A stretch of 6,920 nucleotides of DNA from Rhizobiaceae bacterium (GCA_016793565.1 JAEUMA010000355.1:1-6920), one strand, 5' to 3'; counted from the first letter of the stretch, positions 1 through 5,428 are shown. Translations and numbers: made by a program. Notes: generated from the letters alone by a model not told the origin.

Positions 1-386
1 AAGAACCACAGGCCGGGCTTGGCAAAGGCATTGGCCAGGCCGCTGGTCTTAGCCGCGAAGATCACCAGCGCGACCAGAACCACATCCAGCATCGACCAGT
101 TCGAGAGCGCTTTCAGCCAGGGCGGAAAGCTCGGCGCTTCCTCGCCGCCGCGATAGGCGGCATGGTGGAGGAAGGCCAGTTTGACGGTCGGAAAAGCCAG
201 CGAAAACAACGCTATGACGGTCGCGAGAATAACGTCGCCGGCATCCCAGAGGCCGTGCACGATGCCCACCAGCGAGGACTCGTCGGAGAAGATCAGGAGT
301 CGCTCCACCGTGACCAGCGGCAGCACCGCGCCGAGCGGGAAGCAGAGCGTGGCCAACAGCAGCACATAGGGCAGGAACCGGCGCAT
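1..386 (-). CDS. PqiA-family inner-membrane protein, N-terminal part (cut by window edge)
   Basis: The open frame starts at the ATG at 386 and runs off the left edge, giving 128 residues without a stop. I assign it to the PqiA (paraquat-inducible protein A) family from the motif F-P-x-x-K-L at residues 65-70 and W-S-M-L-D-V at 97-102, the family's most recognisable signatures. Hydrophobic segments lie at about 5-25, 51-66 and 100-112, consistent with a multi-pass inner-membrane protein. PqiA proteins usually work with PqiB-type MCE proteins in lipid transport between the membranes; the partner would lie outside this window. The start is supported by an AGG a few bases upstream, and an in-frame stop at 444-446 limits any extension. 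The gap to the upstream fliJ-like gene is only 57 bases, so co-transcription is possible. The family call is fairly firm; the role here is inferred. Confidence 0.85.
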   Translation of the reverse strand, partial: MRRFLPYVLLLATLCFPLGAVLPLVTVERLLIFSDESSLVGIVHGLWDAGDVILATVIALFSLAFPTVKLAFLHHAAYRGGEEAPSFPPWLKALSNWSMLDVVLVALVIFAAKTSGLANAFAKPGLWF

Positions 387-443
387 GGACCTGCCATAGC
401 CGTTCCGCGGCTGGCCGGAAAGGGCAGCCGCGCGTCGTTGGCG

Positions 444-821
444 TCAGCCGTTGATGACGCTGCGGCCGTCGCCTTCCACGTCGCGCATTTTGTGATCGCG
501 CGATTCCAGCATCTCCGCCTTGGAAAGCTCCGCTTCAGCTTCGGCTAGTAAGGATTCGGCAACATTCTTTTGTTGCGCGAGATCGTTCTTCGAGTTGCGG
601 AGATTTTCCTGGCGCGTACGCGCCGCCTTGGCGAAGGTCGGATAGGCAAAGTGGTTGACGTCGGCGATCCCGGCTTTCTTTTCCTCGGCGGCGATCTGCA
701 GCTCGAGCTCGCTGGCCATGCGCTCGAATTCGGCGATCATCATTTCGAGCTGCATCAGCTGCCGCCGCTTCTCGTTGACTTGGAACCGCTTGAGGCGGAC
801 CAGATTCTCACGTGGCTTCAT
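444..821 (-). CDS. fliJ: FliJ-like flagellar export chaperone
   Basis: This encodes a 125-residue, highly charged, almost wholly helical protein rich in Glu, Lys, Gln and Leu, with no membrane segment. Length and composition fit FliJ, the soluble coiled-coil stalk of the flagellar type III export apparatus that works with the FliI ATPase. The opening, with M-K-P-R-E-N-L-V-R-L-K-R-F and then a long heptad-like stretch through about residue 105, resembles rhizobial proteins annotated FliJ. The ATG at 821 is preceded by GGAG and GGGG stretches. FliI is not next to it: the gene downstream is PqiA-like and the gene upstream is the divergent ctrA, so the partner must be elsewhere or left of the window. 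Because coiled coils look alike, the assignment rests partly on the ctrA neighbourhood; it could be another small coiled-coil protein. Confidence 0.72.
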   Translation of the reverse strand: MKPRENLVRLKRFQVNEKRRQLMQLEMMIAEFERMASELELQIAAEEKKAGIADVNHFAYPTFAKAARTRQENLRNSKNDLAQQKNVAESLLAEAEAELSKAEMLESRDHKMRDVEGDGRSVING

Positions 822-942
822 GAACCCCTACTCCAGAACACACGTACGCTCACAAACGCTCGCCGCCCCCGTGCGAGGTGCCGTGAGATCAAGGCCGGAA
901 GACAAACCATGGGAAACGAGTTCCTAAAGATTTTTTCCGCCG

Positions 943-957
943 GTAACCTTTCGTTTA
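943..957. promoter_or_regulatory. Weak CtrA-box-like motif (GTAA-N7-TTTA)
   Basis: The spacing matches the CtrA consensus TTAA-N7-TTAA with two mismatches (GTAA and TTTA). It lies 121 bases upstream of the fliJ start. Alone it would be poor evidence; it is listed because a better box lies 30 bases away. Confidence 0.3.
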
Positions 958-986
958 CGGGCATTGTTAATCATACAGCCGAGGCA

Positions 987-1001
987 TTAAGGCGCGGTAA
1001 A
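987..1001. promoter_or_regulatory. Candidate CtrA box (TTAA-N7-TAAA)
   Basis: TTAAGGCGCGGTAAA matches TTAA-N7-TTAA with one mismatch and differs at only two of 15 positions from the perfect box at 4073-4087, including a shared GCGCGG spacer core. Read on the minus strand it is TTTA-N7-TTAA, with a possible -10 (AACAAT, 963-968) 16 bases past the TTAATG, which would drive fliJ. It could equally mediate CtrA autoregulation, though it is about 260 bases from the ctrA start. Confidence 0.45.
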
Positions 1002-1059
1002 AATCCGCGTTCCCCCGGTCAGCGGACCGAACGGGTGAAAAGGCTGGTTGGCAGCCTTT
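993..1059 (+). other. Three consecutive small hairpins, the last terminator-like
   Basis: Three perfect inverted repeats follow each other. The first is CGCGG (993-997) with CCGCG (1005-1009), a 7-base loop. The second is CGGTC (1016-1020) with GACCG (1025-1029), a 4-base loop. The third is AAAGGCTG (1039-1046) with CAGCCTTT (1052-1059), a 5-base loop. The third has an A run before and TTTCTT after, so it resembles a modest intrinsic terminator on the plus strand, with a T4 on the minus strand too. This could be a structured 5' leader of ctrA, an attenuator, or a small RNA that ends near 1062. No matching promoter was found. Confidence 0.4.
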
Positions 1060-1091
1060 CTTGATGCGGCAGGTGTCTGGTCGCAAATTGT

Positions 1092-1108
1092 GATTCATGT
1101 TGGGATTC
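1092..1108. promoter_or_regulatory. Pair of GANTC (CcrM-type) methylation sites upstream of ctrA
   Basis: GATTC occurs at 1092-1096 and 1104-1108, 12 bases apart, and GACTC at 1222-1226. In Caulobacter GANTC methylation state and GcrA control the ctrA P1 promoter. The sites are exact, but GANTC also occurs at roughly one per 170 bases in the neighbouring coding DNA by my partial count, so density alone is not evidence of function. Confidence 0.4.
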
Positions 1109-1169
1109 AAAAAGGTGTATCGAAAGGTTGAGAGAACCGCAGCCGCCGACGAAGCGGGATTAGGTTTTA

Positions 1170-1176
1170 TTAACCA
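1170..1176 (+). promoter_or_regulatory. CtrA half-site TTAACCA upstream of ctrA
   Basis: TTAACCA sits in an AT-rich stretch (1161-1178) about 84 bases before the ctrA start. It matches the extended CtrA half-site TTAACCAT for seven of eight bases. No second TTAA lies at the N7 distance on either side (ATTA is found upstream). Its position suits a CtrA-autoregulated promoter close to the gene. Confidence 0.4.
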
Positions 1177-1259
1177 ATCGCTGGCAGCCTTGTTTACTGA
1201 CACACCACTGCCGCGGGTGCGGACTCGCGGGACGGTCCGGCGGCAGAAAAGGGGATGAA

Positions 1260-1955
1260 ATGCGCGTTCTGCTGATTGAAGACGACAGTGCGACAGCACA
1301 GAGCATCGAACTGATGCTTAAGTCGGAGAGCTTCAACGTCTATACGACCGACCTCGGAGAGGAGGGCGTCGATCTCGGCAAGCTCTACGACTACGACATC
1401 ATCCTCCTGGATCTGAACCTGCCGGACATGTCGGGTTACGAAGTCCTGCGTACGCTGCGCCTTTCAAAGGTGAAGACGCCGATCCTCATCCTGTCCGGCA
1501 TGGCCGGCATCGAGGACAAGGTGCGCGGCCTCGGTGTCGGCGCCGACGACTATATGACCAAGCCGTTCCACAAGGACGAACTGGTAGCCCGCATCCACGC
1601 GATCGTGCGCCGCTCGAAGGGGCATGCCCAGTCAATCATCATGACCGGCGACTTGATCGTCAATCTCGATGCCAAGACGGTCGAGGTGGGCGGCCAGCGG
1701 GTGCATCTGACAGGCAAGGAATACCAGATGCTGGAGCTGCTTTCGCTCCGCAAGGGTACCACGCTCACCAAGGAAATGTTCCTGAATCACCTTTACGGCG
1801 GCATGGACGAGCCCGAGCTGAAGATCATCGACGTCTTCATCTGCAAGCTGCGCAAGAAGCTCGACGCCGCGTCGGGCGGCCAGAATTACATCGAAACGGT
1901 CTGGGGCCGCGGCTACGTGCTGCGCGAGCCCGAAGATATCCGCGAAAGTGCCTGA
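1260..1955 (+). CDS. ctrA: Cell-cycle response regulator CtrA
   Basis: This is the 231-residue master cell-cycle regulator of alphaproteobacteria, an OmpR/PhoB-type DNA-binding response regulator that receives phosphate from ChpT and binds TTAA-N7-TTAA promoters. The receiver domain (about 1-118) shows the acidic pair D8/D9, phospho-acceptor D51 in [10 protein letters not shown]79, and K101 followed by P-F. The winged-helix domain (about 125-225) carries [12 protein letters not shown] and [13 protein letters not shown], which are characteristic of CtrA rather than other OmpR members. Length equals that of CtrA orthologues. The ATG at 1260 has GGGGA five bases upstream. The protein ends in E-S-A; Caulobacter CtrA ends in two alanines that serve ClpXP, so the degradation tag here differs slightly. 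It is followed by its own terminator and faces a receiver gene and chpT. Confidence 0.97.
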   Translation: MRVLLIEDDSATAQSIELMLKSESFNVYTTDLGEEGVDLGKLYDYDIILLDLNLPDMSGYEVLRTLRLSKVKTPILILSGMAGIEDKVRGLGVGADDYMTKPFHKDELVARIHAIVRRSKGHAQSIIMTGDLIVNLDAKTVEVGGQRVHLTGKEYQMLELLSLRKGTTLTKEMFLNHLYGGMDEPELKIIDVFICKLRKKLDAASGGQNYIETVWGRGYVLREPEDIRESA

Positions 1956-1983
1956 ACCTCGGATGTACAGGTCAGACGCGAAG

Positions 1984-2007
1984 AACCCGGCTCCGGCCGG
2001 GTTTTTT
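1984..2007 (+). terminator. Intrinsic terminator of ctrA with TCCG tetraloop
   Basis: AACCCGG (1984-1990) pairs with CCGGGTT (1997-2003), extended by C1991-G1996 to an eight-pair stem closing a TCCG loop, and six T residues follow (2002-2007). C(UCCG)G belongs to the very stable UNCG tetraloop class. It begins 29 bases after the ctrA stop. There is no T run on the minus-strand side, so it acts mainly on ctrA transcripts. Confidence 0.92.
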
Positions 2008-2035
2008 GTTGGCTGAAACGGCTTCGGGCTCTTGC

Positions 2036-2404
2036 TCAGGCGGCCGCGTCGAGGGTTCGGAACCGTTCCAGCAGCTGCGGGCGGGTGAACGGCTTGAGCA
2101 GGTAACCCTGCGCGCCGGCCCGCTTGGCGCGCATGATCGCGCCGAGGTCGAACTCGGTCAGGCAGATGGCGACCTGCGGCTTCAGCAGCGAATCGATCTG
2201 CCGCACGCGGCGGATGAAATCGACGGTGGGGATATCCTCGAGGGCGCTGTCGACGATGATGATGTCGGGCATCGCGTTCTCGCATATCGCCAAGGCGTGC
2301 ATTCCGCTCTCTGCCTCGACGACGAGAAGGTTCGAGCCGCTCAGGATGCGCTTGGCAACCTTCCGGATAACGCTCGAATCGTCAACGAACATGCAGCGTT
2401 TCAT
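2036..2404 (-). CDS. Stand-alone CheY-like receiver protein between ctrA and chpT
   Basis: The 122-residue protein is a single receiver domain with no output domain. All key residues are present: D8/D9, phospho-acceptor D52 in I-I-I-V-D, T83, and K104 followed by P-F; the start M-K-R-C-M-F-V-D-D-S-S-V-I-R-K is CheY-like. It resembles neither DivK nor CpdR closely, the two single-domain receivers of the CtrA network that I know. The ATG at 2404 has GGGGA at a good distance. The gene is downstream of chpT on the same strand but 117 bases away and beyond a probable chpT terminator, so it likely has its own promoter. Neighbours suggest a phosphorelay role, perhaps as another acceptor of phosphate from ChpT; that is inference. 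The C-terminus ends in three alanines, which could serve as a ClpXP-type tag. Confidence 0.9.
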   Translation of the reverse strand: MKRCMFVDDSSVIRKVAKRILSGSNLLVVEAESGMHALAICENAMPDIIIVDSALEDIPTVDFIRRVRQIDSLLKPQVAICLTEFDLGAIMRAKRAGAQGYLLKPFTRPQLLERFRTLDAAA

Positions 2405-2426
2405 CGTTGGTCCCCGTTCGCGTCTC

Positions 2427-2440
2427 CGCAGCCGGCTGCG
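2427..2440. repeat. Perfect 14-base GC palindrome in the leader of the receiver gene
   Basis: CGCAGCCGGCTGCG is its own reverse complement and lies 22 bases upstream of the receiver gene's ATG. It could be an operator or a leader hairpin; in GC-rich DNA it may also be chance. Confidence 0.35.
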
Positions 2441-2507
2441 ACCGCGGATGGGTGAACGCTAAGGGATCGACGTAAACATCCTCGGAACGCGTTGGGTAAA
2501 GATTTCG

Positions 2508-2531
2508 AAAAAAGCCGCCTCTCAGGCTGCT
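2508..2531 (-). terminator. Intrinsic terminator of chpT overlapping its stop codon
   Basis: Read on the minus strand, AGCAGCC (2531-2525) pairs with GGCGGCT (2519-2513) at six of seven positions, closing a five-base loop (2524-2520), and the hairpin runs into six T residues (2513-2508). The chpT TGA (2524-2522) falls in the loop. This implies that most chpT transcripts end here rather than reading into the receiver gene. Confidence 0.75.
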
Positions 2532-3151
2532 CCCAGCACGATCTCGTCCACCGCCGCGTGGATGGAGATCGTCATCCCGGTCTCTCGCGCAAGAAGGAGC
2601 GTATAGTAGAACTGCACCGAGTGCGCGTCGATCGGCTCGTCAGGCTTGTTCCCGGCGTGCATCTCCAGGAATTTAGCCGGCACACGCAGCATGGTGCCGC
2701 GCGCCGCCAGCGAAAATCGCGGCTGCGTGTCGAGATCCTCCAGAGTGACGGTGATGCGTCCGCCACGAGGAATGCAGGAGTGGGCGACCAGCAGCAGGTT
2801 CAGCAGCAGCTTCACCTTGTTCTTCGGCAGCAGCGCGCGGGTCCCGTTCCAGACGAGTTCAGGCTTCTCGTTGCGTAGGTAACCAGTCGCAACCGCTTCG
2901 GCGTCGCCGGTGTCGATCAGCATGCCGGCAGAACCAGCGGCGCCGAACGCTATGCGCGCGAACTGCAGCCTGGCCGAGGCATTGCGCGCGCTGGTGCGGA
3001 TGAGGTTCATCGCGTCTTCGTCCGCCCCGCCTTCGTCCAGCAGCTCGATGCCGTTGTTGAGCGCGCCGACGGGGGAAATGACGTCGTGGCAGACACGGCT
3101 GCAGAGCAGGGCGGCGAGATCAGGTGCGGAGATCGAGAATAGATCGGCCAT
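2522..3151 (-). CDS. chpT: Histidine phosphotransferase ChpT
   Basis: ChpT relays phosphate from the hybrid kinase CckA to CtrA and CpdR in the alphaproteobacterial cell-cycle circuit. The signature stretch L-L-C-S-R-V-C-H-D-V-I-S-P-V-G near the N-terminus contains the phosphorylated histidine, H22 with this start. The first ~75 residues form the helical dimerisation/phosphotransfer part; the rest resembles a kinase ATPase domain that has lost the ATP-binding motifs, as is known for ChpT. I choose the ATG at 3151 (209 residues) over the adjacent in-frame TTG at 3154: GGAG then lies eight bases upstream, and the histidine falls at position 22 as I recall for the Brucella protein. It is transcribed toward ctrA and divergently from eipA. 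As I recall, chpT, ctrA and eipA are also neighbours in Brucella. Confidence 0.95.
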   Translation of the reverse strand: MADLFSISAPDLAALLCSRVCHDVISPVGALNNGIELLDEGGADEDAMNLIRTSARNASARLQFARIAFGAAGSAGMLIDTGDAEAVATGYLRNEKPELVWNGTRALLPKNKVKLLLNLLLVAHSCIPRGGRITVTLEDLDTQPRFSLAARGTMLRVPAKFLEMHAGNKPDEPIDAHSVQFYYTLLLARETGMTISIHAAVDEIVLGAA

Positions 3152-3476
3152 CAAAAACGCTCCAGCATCCCGGCAAGTGCATACTCTCGACCCGGCCCGG
3201 CCGTCGCAGGACGAATCGCTAGCCCCCAGACGTTACCGGGTTACACCGGATCGGTCCGCATCAACAATCCGAAGCGCGAAAGGCTGAAGTCCCCTCAAAC
3301 AGGATTAGCCTGGCAGCAGGTTGCCCTGCGGCCTTCGAACCGCCACCTTCATGTGAAAGCTTAATGGTTGAAAAAGAATTACGCCCTAGTTTCCGGGCAT
3401 TGCGGGTCCAGGCGGCCATCGAGAAGCCGTCGGCCGCAGAGGCGTCGGCGGATGTGCTTCTGAACGGAGAGAGAGC
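3152..3476. promoter_or_regulatory. Divergent chpT/eipA promoter region
   Basis: These 325 bases have no convincing gene and must hold the promoters of chpT (minus) and eipA (plus). I see a GANTC site at 3213-3217, a short direct repeat GTTAC at 3232-3236 and 3240-3244, a five-pair hairpin at 3316-3329, and an AT-rich island at 3355-3381. The island contains TTAATGGTTG, whose reverse complement includes AACCATTAA, a possible degenerate CtrA half-site 107-116 bases before the eipA start. No full TTAA-N7-TTAA box is present. In Brucella eipA is reported to be activated directly by CtrA, so a site is expected here. Confidence 0.55.
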
Positions 3477-4058
3477 ATGTTCTCCACGATCGTCACACGG
3501 GCGACAGCCCGGATTGTTCTCCTGGCGCTTGTCGCCTTCACCGCGCTCGCCCTGACGCAGGCGGCTTCGCGCGCCAATGAATACACTGCCCAGGAGATCG
3601 TCGATTCGGGACACCAGTTCTTCGGCGCCACGTCGGGCGGACTTGCCACGCTGGTGGAGAAGATCTTCTCCTCCTACGGCCTGCCGAACGGCTATGTGCT
3701 GGGCGAAGAGGGTTCCGGTGCCTTCTTCGGCGGGCTGACCTACGGCGAAGGCACGCTCTACACGAAGAACGTCGGCGACCACAAAGTGTTCTGGCAGGGC
3801 CCCTCGCTGGGTTTCGACTGGGGCGGCCAGGGATCGCGCATCATGATGCTGGTCTACAATCTCGACGATGTGTCGAGCCTCTACAACCGATTCGCGGGCG
3901 TTGCCGGTTCCGCCTACGCCATCGCCGGGCTGGGCTTCACGGTGCTCAAGCAGGGCAACGTCCTGCTGGTGCCGGTCCGCACCGGGGTCGGCGCACGTCT
4001 TGGGGTAAACATCGGCTATCTCAAGCTGACGCAGCAGCCGACCTGGAATCCGTTCTGA
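3477..4058 (+). CDS. eipA: Periplasmic envelope-integrity protein EipA (DUF1134)
   Basis: The 193-residue protein has a clear Sec signal peptide: basic residues at 8 and 12, a hydrophobic core at about 13-26, and a likely cleavage after A33 (S-R-A before N-E-Y). The mature part of about 160 residues is Gly-rich, with alternating hydrophobic strands and the stretch F-F-G-A-T-S-G-G-L-A typical of DUF1134. The Brucella abortus member, EipA, is a periplasmic eight-stranded beta-barrel-like protein needed for resistance to envelope stress and for virulence, and its gene is reported to be directly activated by CtrA. The ATG at 3477 follows GGAG at seven bases. The place beside chpT and ctrA matches Brucella as I remember it. 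No terminator is evident after the stop, so some read-through into the coiled-coil gene is possible. Confidence 0.88.
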   Translation: MFSTIVTRATARIVLLALVAFTALALTQAASRANEYTAQEIVDSGHQFFGATSGGLATLVEKIFSSYGLPNGYVLGEEGSGAFFGGLTYGEGTLYTKNVGDHKVFWQGPSLGFDWGGQGSRIMMLVYNLDDVSSLYNRFAGVAGSAYAIAGLGFTVLKQGNVLLVPVRTGVGARLGVNIGYLKLTQQPTWNPF

Positions 4059-4072
4059 GGCCGACTTTAAGG

Positions 4073-4111
4073 TTAATGCGCGGTTAATCGGCGGGCGGCT
4101 GGATGGCTATC
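4073..4111 (+). promoter_or_regulatory. CtrA-type promoter: perfect TTAA-N7-TTAA box plus -10
   Basis: TTAA (4073-4076), seven bases, TTAA (4084-4087) is an exact CtrA consensus, with another TTAA just upstream at 4067-4070. The downstream half overlaps a possible -35 (TTAATC, 4084-4089), followed after 16 bases by GCTATC (4106-4111), which resembles the Caulobacter-type -10 that begins GCTA. A box overlapping the -35 is the usual arrangement at CtrA-activated promoters. Transcription would start near 4118, about 60 bases before the coiled-coil gene. The box is seen directly; function is inferred. Confidence 0.65.
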
Positions 4112-4179
4112 GGCCGGCGTGCCAGAATGGGTCGCATCTCCCGCGGCGCGCCGTGGGCGGCTGACCGCAGGTTTGCATC

Positions 4180-5412
4180 GTGATCCAACCGGTTCTCTTC
4201 TTCGCGCTCGGATTTCTGTGCGCGGGCTTTCTTTCGCTGATGATCGCTCCGGCGCTCTGGCAGCGCGCGGTCACGCTGACGCGCCGCAGGATCGAGGCGA
4301 CCGTCCCGCTCACGCTCAACGAGATCCAGGCCGACAAGGATCGGCTTCGCGCCGAATTCGCCATGTCGACGCGGCGGCTGGAGATGAGCGTCAAGGAGTT
4401 CAAGGATCGCGCGACGACGCAGATCCTCGAGATCAACCGCAATCGCGACGAACTTCGACGGCTGGCCGACGAGCGTGATCAGGCCCATCGCTCGGTCTCG
4501 GACCTGGAGATGCAGTCCTCAGAACTCCGGGGCGAACTTCGCCGCCGCGAGGACGAACTTGCCCGCGCGTCCGGTAAGCTGGACGAGGTCAGCAAGGCGT
4601 TGCAGTCGCGGCAGCAGGAAGTCCAGCGCCTCGGCAGTCTCTATGATCAGACCACGTTCGAATCGAGCAGCCGGCAGATCGAGCTGGTCGCGCGTGAGAG
4701 CGAGATGGAAAAGCTCTCCGGCGACGTGTCGGAGCTGAGGGCGGCGCGCAAGGAGGCGGAGCGGCGCGCGCGCGAGGCGGCGGCGGAGTCGAAGGCGTTC
4801 CAGGAGACGATGCAGATCGAGAAGCGGCGCGCTGCCGACCTGGACAAGAAGCTCGAACGCCTGATCTCGACCATCGCCGACCGTGACGAAAAGCTGGACA
4901 TGCGCGAACGCGAGCTGACCAGGCTGCGCGAGGCTGCCAAAGCCGCCACGCAGACCGAGCAGGAACTGCAGGCGCAACTGGTGTTGCAGCAGAAGGAGCG
5001 CGTTCTGTTGGAGGGACAGATCGCCGATCTCACCGGCCAGACCGCGAAGCTCCTCGAAAGCGCAAGAGGCGCCGAGTTCGAAAAGGTCGCTGCCACGCTT
5101 GCCGCCGAGCGCGAGAAGCTAGAGGCACGGATCGGGCCGCTGGAGACCGAGAACCGCCGCCTCAAGGTCGAGCTTGCCGCACGGGTGCGCGCGCAGTCCG
5201 ATGACTGGAGCGATGAGAAGCAGGTCAGCGCCCTGTTGCGCGAGCAGATGAACGACCTGGCGGCCGAGGTTCTTAACCTGACGGCAATGCTGGACGGCCC
5301 AGCATCGCCGATCGCGCGTGCGCTGGACGTCGCGCGGCCGGATGTAGCCGGCTCCGTAGTGAGCTTGGCCGATCGCGTCCGGGCGCTGCAGAAGGCGGCC
5401 GCAGGCGCCTGA
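4180..5412 (+). CDS. Membrane-anchored coiled-coil protein, function unknown
   Basis: The 410-residue protein begins with one hydrophobic segment (about residues 4-27) and then a charged R-R-R-I-E linker. An almost continuous coiled coil rich in Glu, Arg, Ala, Leu and Gln runs from about residue 45 to 350. A shorter C-terminal part follows with N-D-L-A-A-E-V-L-N-L and an Ala-rich tail. The likely topology is an inner-membrane anchor with a long cytoplasmic coil. The section N-E-I-Q-A-D-K-D-R-L-R-A-E-F-A-M-S-T-R-R resembles conserved rhizobial hypothetical proteins; I know no function. The start is GTG at 4180, because an in-frame stop at 4162-4164 leaves no alternative; the ribosome binding site is weak (AGG at nine bases). 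The preceding TTAA-N7-TTAA box suggests CtrA control and so a cell-cycle or envelope role. A structural or scaffold protein is plausible. Confidence 0.9.
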   Translation: MIQPVLFFALGFLCAGFLSLMIAPALWQRAVTLTRRRIEATVPLTLNEIQADKDRLRAEFAMSTRRLEMSVKEFKDRATTQILEINRNRDELRRLADERDQAHRSVSDLEMQSSELRGELRRREDELARASGKLDEVSKALQSRQQEVQRLGSLYDQTTFESSSRQIELVARESEMEKLSGDVSELRAARKEAERRAREAAAESKAFQETMQIEKRRAADLDKKLERLISTIADRDEKLDMRERELTRLREAAKAATQTEQELQAQLVLQQKERVLLEGQIADLTGQTAKLLESARGAEFEKVAATLAAEREKLEARIGPLETENRRLKVELAARVRAQSDDWSDEKQVSALLREQMNDLAAEVLNLTAMLDGPASPIARALDVARPDVAGSVVSLADRVRALQKAAAGA

Positions 5413-5428
5413 AGTCCACTGACTTCAG
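5409..5428. repeat. Perfect inverted repeat containing both convergent stop codons
   Basis: CTGAAGTC (5409-5416) and GACTTCAG (5421-5428) are exact reverse complements around a CACT loop. The plus-strand TGA (5410-5412) and the minus-strand TGA (5427-5425) occupy equivalent places in the two arms. The convergent genes are only 12 bases apart. No T run follows on either side, so this is not a canonical intrinsic terminator, but the hairpin could mark or protect the 3' ends of both mRNAs. Confidence 0.7.

Larger units (their letters stand above)
822..1259. promoter_or_regulatory. Divergent fliJ/ctrA intergenic control region
   Basis: These 438 bases between two divergent genes hold no convincing gene. 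They contain AT-rich stretches around 926-957, 964-1004 and 1161-1197 set in otherwise GC-rich DNA. Visible elements are CtrA-like motifs at 943-957, 987-1001 and 1170-1176, three GANTC methylation sites, and three adjacent hairpins from 993 to 1059. In Caulobacter and its relatives ctrA is driven by more than one promoter, with GcrA/CcrM and CtrA itself as inputs; the length and content here would suit such an arrangement, but I cannot place a -35/-10 pair for ctrA with confidence. The ctrA ribosome binding site is the GGGGA at 1251-1255. Confidence 0.7.

Noticed and set aside
909..1064. Possible 51-codon gene on the plus strand with GGAAG upstream of the ATG
   Set aside because: The peptide has no recognisable features, its 3' half overlaps three hairpins and the CtrA-like box, and it reads as a chance open frame in a regulatory region.
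1632..2285. Minus-strand open frame of 217 codons across the ctrA 3' end, terminator and receiver gene
   Set aside because: It runs out of frame through the receiver gene and antisense to ctrA and its terminator; the translation is His/Arg/Pro-rich and family-less.
3232..3244. GTTAC direct repeat as a CtrA site upstream of chpT
   Set aside because: The repeat period is eight bases, not the 11 required by TTAA-N7-TTAA, and the half-sites lack TTAA.
3325..3345. tRNA T-loop-like TTCGAACC in the chpT-eipA region
   Set aside because: The flanking bases do not form a T-arm stem, and no acceptor or anticodon arm can be drawn around it.
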